DNA from: Neoceratodus forsteri
Taxonomy: Eukaryota > Chordata > Ceratodontiformes > Ceratodontidae
Direction: 5' to 3'
Length of the DNA stretch: 64,000 nt
Assembly: GCA_016271365.2 (NCBI GenBank)
Contig: CM057452.1
Coordinates: forward strand, 1,241,517,001 to 1,241,581,000
The position numbers were made by a program, and so were the translations under genes. Shown one piece after another: positions 56,885 through 64,000 of the stretch. Each line of letters opens with the position of its first letter. The first letter of the stretch is position 1. The notes below the pieces were generated by a model, which worked only from the letters and a program-made list of their open reading frames with translations, made no database searches and was not told the origin of the DNA.

Positions 56885-57043
56885 CAACACAACTGGTAAA
56901 AGTAAAAGCAAAGGTCTCTGCCTTGTCTGTTTGATCCTGTTTGTGCTAGGCGCTAGCAAAGCCCTGTCTGGGTGAGCACTACTAATTAACTAATAATCTG
57001 TTTTGGGGTTAAACTTGATGCCATTGCTTACTGCTACACCCAT
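56885..57043 (+). repeat. CR1 5' UTR monomer (left part)
   Basis: CCCTGTCTGGGTGAGCACTA followed by TAATCTGTTTTGG and CTTACTGCTACACCC. The same word order recurs at 57,490-57,565 (CCCTATCTGGGTAAGCACTA, ATCTGTTTTGG), implying tandem units of about 78 bp. A CR1 3' fragment sits between them. Confidence 0.45.
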
Positions 57044-57452
57044 TTCAGTGAAGGGAGAGGGGAGACATGACAGAAACTTTCAAGTACCTCAAGGGGATCA
57101 ACAAAGTCCAAGAGGGTAGTATCTTTCAAAAAAAGAGATGTGCAAGAACAAGGGGGAACAATTTGAAGATGGGAGGGACGGCTCAGAGGTAATGTGAGGA
57201 AGTATTTTTTCATGGAGAGGGTTGTGAATGCATGGGACAGCCTTCCTGAGGAGGTCATGGAGTCAAGAACAGTAGGGGGATTCAAGAATACATGGGACAG
57301 ACATAAGGCAGTTCTAGTGGGGGGTAGGAGGAAGTAGGCTGCTGGTTACCTAGGATCTGCAGCTTATCCATCAGGTAGGAAAATAGGCAGACTAGGTAGG
57401 CCAAGCGGTCCTTATCTACTGTCAAATTCTATGTTTCTATGTTTCTATGATC
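57044..57452 (+). pseudogene. CR1 3'-end fragment
   Basis: About 400 bp of CR1 C-terminus and 3' UTR: REGRGDMTETFKYLKGINKV, then the KKRCARTRG-type block, FFMERVVNAWDSLPEEV-like sequence and GGCCAAGCGGTCCTTATCTA. The 3' repeat TATGTTTCTATGTTTCTATG is at 57,432-57,451. It appears inserted into the 5' region of the following CR1. Confidence 0.85.
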
Positions 57453-57745
57453 TCTACTGGTTAATTTAGTAGTCTCTTTTCAGATAAAGTCAATACTTAC
57501 TACTACACCCTATCTGGGTAAGCACTACTAGTTTATTCATCTGTTTTGGCAAAAGTTGATTATTTTCTGCAAACCTTTCTGTATCAGCAACACTAGTTTA
57601 AATTAAAGTCTTTAGTTTTGTACTGATGCTGCTGAAGTTGCTGTTTTTGTTTAATATTATATGTCAGGTTTACTCTCTTTTGTTGTAAACTGTAAAACTG
57701 ATACTTATGTATATTAATCAGCTAGTTATAGCCTCATTCATAGGT
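57453..57745 (+). other. CR1 5' UTR (right part)
   Basis: Contains the second monomer-like copy (see 56,885-57,043) and leads directly to the ORF1 start at 57,750. Confidence 0.4.
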
Positions 57746-57749
57746 CTGT

Positions 57750-58640
57750 ATGAAGATGGGGTACAGAGTGGAGACAGTCATTTGTGGCAGCTGCAGTGAG
57801 TTCTTCTCTAGGGATATGCTCTGGAGGAGAGTGCACTACCATATCTGCAAGAGCCTGGCTGAACTCCATGCTCAACTAGTGGCAGAAAGGAAAGAAATCA
57901 TTTGGCTGCATCATCAGCTTAGCTGGAGGCATGCCCAGAGCCTCACTGGTCTGGGGGGGATGAAGAGTCGTGGGGAGGTGGCGGTGAAGCAGGATGGGGG
58001 AAGAGAGAAAGATTTGGTTAGAGTGAACTTGTCTAGCCAAACACCATCCAGATGGTGAACTGCTTTGCACCCCTAGAGGAGGCTCAGTTACCTGATCCTG
58101 CTTGGAGGATGAGTCAGTCAGATGAAAGAAGCAGGATAACTTGATGTCACCCATGGGTACAAACAGGAGCAAGTTTACCGGGACAGCTTTAGTGGTTGGG
58201 GACTCAATGGTCATGGGTGTGGACAGAGTGTTGAAAGGAAGGAGATGGTCAGTTATCTTACTGGTGCATCGAGCCATCTGAAATTTAAACAGAATAGGGA
58301 GGATGGCAGAGAGGGAGCAGAGAGTGAGAGCTGGGGCTGCTTGTACACCTTGTTATGAATGATCTGGCAAACCAGTAAGTGGAGATGGTGACACATACAT
58401 TTCATAGACTGGGGGACAGATTGATGGTATACATAGCCTCCCTGGCCTTTGCCAAGGCCCTCCCTGTGTAGGGCAGGGAAGGAAAGAAGGACAGAATAAG
58501 GATGAATGAGACAGAGAAATTTAATGGGTGACTTAAGGGATGGTGTCAGAAGAAGTGGCACCACTTTTTGGGAGACTGGGGGTATTTCAGGGACATAAGG
58601 CTCTTCAAGGGTGATGGACTCCCCTTACAAGAGAAGGGGT
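57750..58640 (+). pseudogene. CR1 ORF1 relic: zinc-binding and SGNH-like domains
   Basis: Second CR1 ORF1 in the window. N-terminus: VICGSCSEFFSRDMLWRRVH with a following H-x-C, then a helical stretch SLAELHAQLVAERKEIIWLH. The SGNH part has VVGDSMVMGVD (58,198-58,206), VHLVMNDLAN (GTND degraded to VMND, 58,352-58,363), FLGDWGYFRDIRLFKG and DGLPLQEKG (58,613 onward; the His of DGLH is Pro). Two of three catalytic signatures are therefore damaged. Several stops and frameshifts. The ATG context MGYRVE parallels MGRVQC in the copy at 2.6 kb. Together with 59,225-59,905 it forms the 5' half of a CR1 cut by the Rex1 insertion. Confidence 0.8.
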
Positions 58641-58852
58641 GTGTGCGCTGAGGCTGATGTTTGACCTCTATATTGCATGTTTGAACTAACTGCGGGGGAG
58701 GCTGGGGCTGGGGAACCACAGTGGGGGTGAGATAAAGGGGAATCTATTAAGTACTCATCAATATCTCTGGATTGTAGCAGCACAGCAGGTAAAAATAGTG
58801 TTGAGGTTAAAACGGGGATAGGAGAAGGGACAATAGAGAGAGGGAACAATAA

Positions 58853-59210
58853 GGGATCAATTTTCAAAGCGGGACACAGTGCTTGCACCAAGCCCTGCAT
58901 CAACCCTATTGTTTGATGGAATTGTGTCAAACTCTTTGATGCAACTGCACCCAATTTTAGTACATTGGGCACAGTTGCAACACTTTTCAGACTTACGGCA
59001 GCCTGTGCCAAATATTTTGCACAAGCCCCATAAAAATGGTCCACAGAATGCCTCAAGTTAGACCAGGTGGGAGCAGATCTAACTTGCAGCATTTTGTGCA
59101 TGGGAGCAAAAATCCTGATTAGCGCTGGAAAAATGCCACTAGCCCTGTGTGCCTTATGATCAGTGCAGCAGGGGCTTGCGGCATTCTTAGTGCTTTTGAA
59201 AAATGAGCCC
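58853..59210. mobile_element. 358-bp MITE between CR1 ORF1 and ORF2
   Basis: TIRs: GGGATCAATTTTCAAAGC at 58,853 and, reverse-complemented, GGGCTCATTTTTCAAAAGC ending at 59,210. Flanking triplets are TAA and AAA, close to the TWA duplications of Harbinger elements. No coding sequence. Superfamily is tentative. Confidence 0.6.
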
Positions 59211-59224
59211 AAAGTGTGCAAGCA

Positions 59225-59905
59225 ACATGAAAAACAATAAGCTAATAGAACCAGGGAAGAACAAGGGAGAATGACTTGTAAATAGCAAAAAGGATTTAAG
59301 AGTTAGATGAAAAGGGATCAGCCTTAAAACCAGGAGCCTGAGTAATAATATGAGCAAGCTCCAGGCAATGATGGTAGACACTGAGATGGACCTTACACCC
59401 ATCACAGAAACTTGGGCCTCAGAAATAACGACTGGGACCTGACAGTCCCTAGGTACTCAGTGCTCAGGAGGGCTACAGGGAAAGGTAGAGGAGAAGGCAT
59501 AGCCCTTTTTGTCAAGGATGGCACTGAGGTTATGGAAGATGGGTACATCAGGGTTAATAATGGAGAGTGAGAAAGAGTCACTGTGGGAGCAACTCAGTGG
59601 ACTCAGACAAGAAACTACCCTTGGGGGTGATCTATAGACCACCAGGGCAAAGGGATGAGAGGGACATAGAGCTCAGGGAAGAACTAGTAAGAAGGGTGGC
59701 ACAGGGGAAATAGTGGTAGTGGGGGATTTGAACCTGTCAGACATTGGCTGGGATGATTCATTAGCCAGAAGCACCAGAAATCAAGCCTTGCTGGATATAT
59801 TGTACAACTATCTACTGGTCCAGTTAGTTAAGGAAGCCAAGAAACAGGAAGCCATTCTTGATGTGGTGTTCAGTACCATAGGAGTGGTAGGAGCTGTGTG
59901 AGTAG
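59225..59905 (+). pseudogene. CR1 ORF2 endonuclease relic, cut by Rex1
   Basis: Continuation of the plus-strand CR1: RSLSNNMSKLQAMMVDTEMD, PITETWASE, WDLTVPRYSVLRR, GKGRGEGIALFVKDGTEV, GVIYRPPGQRDERDIELREE, then VVGDLNLSDIGWDDS (59,718 onward) and EAILDVVFSTIGVVGAV. The SDH motif and all of the RT are absent because sequence similarity ends at 59,905, where the 3' terminus of a minus-strand Rex1 LINE begins. Frameshifts occur between blocks. Confidence 0.82.
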
Positions 59906-59906
59906 G

Positions 59907-61167
59907 AGATTCAATCAATCAATCAATCAATCAATCAAGTCTTTATTTAACCAGGCATTCATCGTTGAGCAGAAGCTCATTTGCAAGATGGACCTGGGTG
60001 GAGCATGAATAATTGTATATACAGGTTAACACAGGTATTTACAAGGCAATACAGATAATACTATTTACAGACAGGAAGAAAAAGAAGTTCATATGTACAT
60101 AGAATTATACAGCTATTGTACAGATTACAGGGTATTTACATACATAGAAGTGTCTATAGGAAGATAAAGCAAGTTATCTAAGGTTGCAGGAGGAAGTAAC
60201 GGAAGAAAAAAAATAAAATAAAAATATACACCAGGTAGAGGCGAAGATGAGTAGGGAAGGGAGGGAGGTAGGGGGAGAAAGGCTAGGAGGGCACGGTGCA
60301 CAGAAAGGAGTTGGTAAAATGGGATGTAGACAAGGTGGATGGAGAAAAGGAGTATGTGTGAGCCCTGGGATTGAATGCTATAAAATGCAGGCATGATAGG
60401 ATGTCACAACCAAGGGGTAGTGACCTCCTATCCGAGGTTGGGAAAGGAAGGATAAGGGGATGGACGGCCTAGTGTTGATAAGACAGGGGGATAAGAGAGA
60501 GAACAATTAGGCTTGTGAGGAGCAAGCTGGGGGTCAGTACTTAATATTGGATCTAGGCATATTATATACCAGTGCAGACACTGGTACTGGGTCTGAGGGT
60601 GAAGCAGTTACGCATTTCTGACTGTATGGAAATAAAGCATCTTGAAGGCATTTATACCAATTAGAGTGCTTAATTTGAGGGTTTTGTAGATCGTTCCATA
60701 AGGTAGGTAGCACGGCTTATGGCTGCCCTGCCAAGGATTTTGCTTTGGGTCCTTCAATGTAATAGCTGAGAAACTCTTAACGTATTTCCCAATTATACCT
60801 AGGGAAGACAACAGGAGATATAGTAAGGCAACTTATTAGAGATGGCTCTATAGGTCCAGAGAGCGGCATTTCTGTGGCACCTGAACTTTAGTGATGTCCA
60901 CCCCACTGCCGCATATAGGGTGCAGTGATGCTTGTCGAAGGGAACTCCCGTTATAAACCTCAGTGCTCAATGGTAGAGTGTGTCCAGTTTAGCCATGTAA
61001 CAGTTGGGGCATTGGCTGTAGAGGAAATCAGCGTAATCAACCAATGATAGGAAAATGGATTGTACCAGTTGTTTCTTGGCATCTCTGGTGAGAAATTGGT
61101 TGATTCTAAAAAACAGGCCAAGCCTTTGCCAAAGTCATTTTAGCAAGTCCTCGATATGTTCAATGAA
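59907..61167 (-). mobile_element. Rex1-like LINE: thumb region remnants, 3' UTR and tail
   Basis: The 3' end reads GTCCATCTTGCAAATGAGCT, CCTGGTTAAATAAAGACTTG, then ATTG repeats (59,914-59,938). The 1.2 kb upstream is degraded C-terminal coding sequence plus 3' UTR. The terminus matches the fragment ending at 5,985. Confidence 0.85.
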
Positions 61168-63388
61168 TTAGAGTCTTTGGTCTATCCAAACTCCCAGATA
61201 CTTGAATTTTGTAACAAGTTCTAGTTTTTCACCTAGAACTGTGGTAATTTGGGGAACTATCCCACTGGACACAGGGTTAGCTATACGGATGAAAGGGGAG
61301 AGGACCATCACTTTCGTTTTTTTGGCGTTAAGGAGTAGCTTTTTTGGGAGGAGTTGGCTTTGCAAAGGTTGTAAATCAGACTGTAGGTCATTGCAGGCAG
61401 CCACAGGTGTTAGGCGTACTCATGTTGAGAAACTGTATCATCTGCAAATAGATGGATGTTGGCTTCTTTTATACAGTAGTCAATGTTATTAGTGAGATTG
61501 CAAAAGTAAGGCCCTAATATAGAACTTGAGGTACCCCTCTTGCAGAGTTTTTAAGGGGACAGGCCTCCTTTGGCTTTAACTTGTTGAAGGTGCCCTGTAA
61601 GATAGTCAGTAAACCAGCACAGAGAGGAGGGGTCCACACATATGGTTTGAAGGGAGGAGAGGAGCAGACTATGGACGACAGTGTCGAAAGCCTTGCTTAG
61701 ATCAAGGAAAACAGCACAAATAAAGTTTATGCTCTCAAGATTACGCTGCCAGTCGTTAGTAACTTTGGCGAGGGCTGAGAGAGTGTTATGTTTAGCTCTG
61801 AATTTGGACTGCATAGGGGTTTAGCAGTTCCCTAGACTCAAGGTGAGTCCTCAGCTGTGCATTTACAATTTTCTCTAGGAGCTTGGACGGACCGGAAGGA
61901 GAGAAATTGGCCTGTTGTTATTGAGATCGCCAGGGTCACCTGATTTGAACAGTGGTATGACATGTGCTGTCTTCCATATAGGTGGTAAGGTGCCCTGAGA
62001 CAGGGATAAGTTAAAAAGGTGGGTGACGGGTATTGCTAGTACGTGGTAGGCAATTTTTAGGAAGTAAGGGTCAAGGGTGTCGGCCCCAGCACTTTTTCTA
62101 GTATCCAACTGAAACAAGAGGTCCTCTACCTCTTTCATTGAGACAGGTTGAAGCGAGAAAGGCGGTGAAGCTATCGGAGTTTCAGGCAGTTGGCTGGCAG
62201 TCTGGGAGCAAAGTATGTTTGCAGGGGAGTTTTCAAATACCATGCCTGCAGCAGCAAAGTGGTTATTGAATGCATCAAGTATATCCATCTTTTTGGTTAT
62301 AGTCGAGTTGCCAGAGGTAATCTTGGTCAGGAGTGAATTTCCTGGGGAGTGGCCTAGCAGATCATTGATTGTGTTCCAGAGCTTGATTGGGCTGTTTGTG
62401 GCAGAGTCGAGTTCGGATTTGAAGAAGGCTGCCTTCGATTCTCTGATTGTTTTGGTACATAAATTTCGTAGTCTCCTGATCTGGTTCCCGTCCTCTGCAG
62501 TGTTCAGTCTGCACGCTTTTTTCCAGAGCTTATCTCTTTCTAGAAGCAAGGACTTGATCTGAGGAGTGAACCATTTACAGGTTTTGGTCCTAGTTCAAAC
62601 TTTAACCAGCGGAGCATACTTATTAAGGGCCCTTGATAGAATGTCGTGGAAGATATTGTAAGGTGACGTAATTGTTTTGGCCAGGTAGAAATCTTGCCAC
62701 TGAGGGGAGTATTTAAGCTCGTTTAGGTAGGCATGTTCATTGAAGTTGCACCTGGATCTCTTCATAGAGAACTTGCTGATGGGTGCTGGGTTGTTGATGG
62801 ATCTTACTCCTGCAATAAAACAATGGTGTCTGGCGTCTGAGAAGAAGACATCAGCGAGGGAGAAGAGATGAGGTTTGCTCACCATTGGCATATCCAAAAG
62901 TGTTTTTTTACTGGGGTTCTTCATGTTTGGACATGTTAGTTCAGTAATAAGTTGCGTCAGCCCATGTTCATCACAGAAGGATGCAAGGGGGGCAGCTGTA
63001 TTAGAGATCCAGTCAAAGTTGAGGTCTCCTAAAATAATAGTTTCTGGCAGCCCCTGTCCCAACTTGTCACTTAGATATGACACAAGCTGTAGGCCAGCAG
63101 ACGGAGGTCTGTAGCATCCTACTACAAAGAGTGCAGTAGTCTGTGTAATTTCCACTTTGAGAATTAGGCATTCGAATTCGCTGGCGACAGATGCCGAGGA
63201 TAAGCAGAAGGCAGAAAATGTGTCTTTAATGTAGATAGCTACCCCTCCTCCTCTGGCATGCCTATCAGCTCTGAACAAGGCATAGTTGGGGATGTTTACT
63301 TCTTTATCAATGGTGCTGGGTCTAAGCCAAGTTTCGGAAATCACAAATATGTCAGGAGAGGTATGATTTATCCAGGTTTGTATTATGG
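61168..63388 (-). pseudogene. Rex1-like LINE: endonuclease and reverse transcriptase
   Basis: Comparatively young copy. Endonuclease (63,360-62,595): FVISETWLRPSTIDKEVNIP, RHARGGGVAIYIKD, FVVGCYRPPSAG, ETIILGDLNFDW and a degraded SDH block (DARHHCF). One TGA at 62,595-62,597 separates it from the linker and RT, still in frame to 61,875: LRNLCTKTIRESKAAFFKSE, STRKSAGADTL-like core (LDTRKSAGADTLDPYFLKIA) and WKTAHVIPLFKSGDPGDLNN. After a frameshift: VFLDLSKAFDTVVHSLLLSS, HLFADDTVSQ (catalytic FADD intact, about 61,425-61,450), KLLLNAKKTKVMVLS and FKYLGVWIDQRL. The clade call rests on thumb similarity to Rex1/Babar. It inserted into the plus-strand CR1. Confidence 0.88.
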
Positions 63389-63943
63389 TTATCTCTTTTT
63401 AAGGAGGCTACATATGTTAATATGCAAGAAGCTTATTCCTTTTAAATTTGCTAGTTGTGCTGGTGAAGCAGTAGCTTCTGGGGGGCCAGGGTTGAGTTCT
63501 ACGTTGCCTGAACATAGCAGGAGGATAAGTAGGATTTTTCTAAGAGCACTAATTATAAGCTTGTAATTCCTGCCTTTATCCTGTCTAGTAGATCTGATGT
63601 TTTTAGGGACTGGAAAGTAGCTACCGTAGAAGAACTGATCTGTTGTAGCAAGAGCTAGTACCCCTACCGCAATAGGTGGAGAGGAGATAGATGTCTGCAT
63701 GGTGAGAGGTGGGCTTTGTGGTGGGGGAGTGCTATAAGTACCACTGGTATGTGTGGTCCAAGAGCAGGGTTCAAGGTATTGGTACTTGGACTCATGGAGG
63801 CAATTAAAGGATAAGTTGCCATGTGATATACAGCAGAAGGTGCCATTGTAGACCAAACATGATGGTAGTTCAGGTGTCCAATGCTGGGCAGCTGGTATCA
63901 GCAGAAGAAGGGACAGAATAAGGAGCCATATAGGGCCCGACAT
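63389..63943 (-). pseudogene. Rex1-like LINE: signal-peptide-like leader, Cys-containing region, 2A
   Basis: The 184-codon start of the LINE reading frame. Residues 1-20 (MSGPIWLLILSLLLLIPAAQ) look like a cleavable signal peptide. Residues 29-60 hold five Cys (29, 37, 38, 48, 60) and two N-glycosylation sequons (NGT, NLS). A T/P/S-rich spacer follows, then a basic stretch (RQDKGRNYK), a hydrophobic run (KILLILLLCS) and GNVELNPGP (residues 146-154). After it, LKGISFLHINICSLLKKR begins the endonuclease, and a frameshift separates it from the ORF at 63,344. The ATG at 63,943 is the first in frame in the visible sequence; the element's true 5' end may lie beyond the window. Confidence 0.75.
63482..63508 (-). 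other. 2A-like ribosome-skipping motif, Asp-to-Asn variant
   Basis: GNVELNPGP, one residue from the D(V/I)ExNPGP consensus (Asn replaces Asp), with the usual leucine-rich lead-in. Skipping would release the leader from the endonuclease-RT. The Asn may reduce efficiency; untested. Confidence 0.8.
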
Positions 63944-64000
63944 GATGGTTCCTCAAAAAAGGAGCCACTAAATTAGCCCAGGGGCCAGTGGGGTTGCTGG

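Noticed and set aside
1..64000. CRISPR arrays, rRNA, functional tRNA genes or host single-copy genes
   Set aside because: None seen. The only tRNA-like sequence is a SINE head, tandem arrays lack CRISPR structure, and all recognisable proteins are transposon-derived.

Overview
The window looks like intergenic, transposon-dense vertebrate chromosomal DNA. No single-copy host gene, rRNA, tRNA gene or CRISPR array could be supported. Every recognisable coding stretch is a decayed mobile-element protein. The mix of CR1, L2, Rex1/Babar-like and L1 retrotransposons with Harbinger, hAT, Tc/mariner-type, Crypton and foldback-like DNA elements suggests a large, slowly purging genome such as an amphibian (perhaps a caecilian), lungfish, coelacanth or reptile. 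That assignment is inference from element content only.

Left third (1-18 kb). A minus-strand CR1 runs in from the left edge; its ORF1 encodes a zinc-binding N-terminus and an SGNH-hydrolase-like domain. Two small hairpin DNA elements follow, then a minus-strand Crypton tyrosine-recombinase relic and a Rex1-type 3' end. Positions 7.96-9.13 kb hold a chain of palindromes, followed by a 104-bp minisatellite. A plus-strand L2 with tandem 5' monomers (10.5-15.4 kb) carries a nested 5'-truncated L1. Positions 15.4-17.5 kb are tandemly rearranged sequence, possibly from a Harbinger accessory gene.

Middle (18-38 kb). Two related LINEs lie on opposite strands (18.0-22.7 kb minus, 24.2-27.3 kb plus). 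Each has a 2A-like ribosome-skipping motif just before its endonuclease, one intact and one decayed. The first is split by a 1.58-kb foldback-like DNA element with inverted 70-bp arrays. A Harbinger transposase relic (27.7-28.7 kb, minus) keeps a 76-bp intron whose removal restores the conserved motif exactly. Several CR1 fragments follow. One old CR1 (33.7-37.06 kb) is split by an L2 fragment and by another LINE fragment. A pogo/Tigger-like MITE lies at 37.26-37.80 kb.

Right part (38-64 kb). Positions 38-46 kb are mostly unassigned apart from a CR1 relic, a 350-bp palindrome and a 230-bp tandem duplication. A Rex1-like RT fragment follows (46.7 kb), then a second copy of the palindromic array (47.9-48.6 kb), a second copy of the foldback-like element (49.5-50.4 kb) and a second, distinct Crypton (50.7-51.5 kb). 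After that come a long minus-strand CR1 (51.5-54.0 kb), a tRNA-headed SINE with target-site duplications (54.08-54.42 kb) and a BED-finger hAT relic (56.4 kb). Last is a plus-strand CR1 interrupted by a comparatively young minus-strand Rex1 LINE (59.9-64 kb). That LINE's reading frame starts with a signal-peptide-like segment and a short cysteine-containing region, then a 2A-like motif, then endonuclease and reverse transcriptase.

As a system, the window is an archive of nested insertions. The most unusual signals are the 2A motifs at the starts of three LINE reading frames (two intact or near-intact, one decayed), the palindromic tandem repeats present at two loci, and the inverted-array foldback-like elements.
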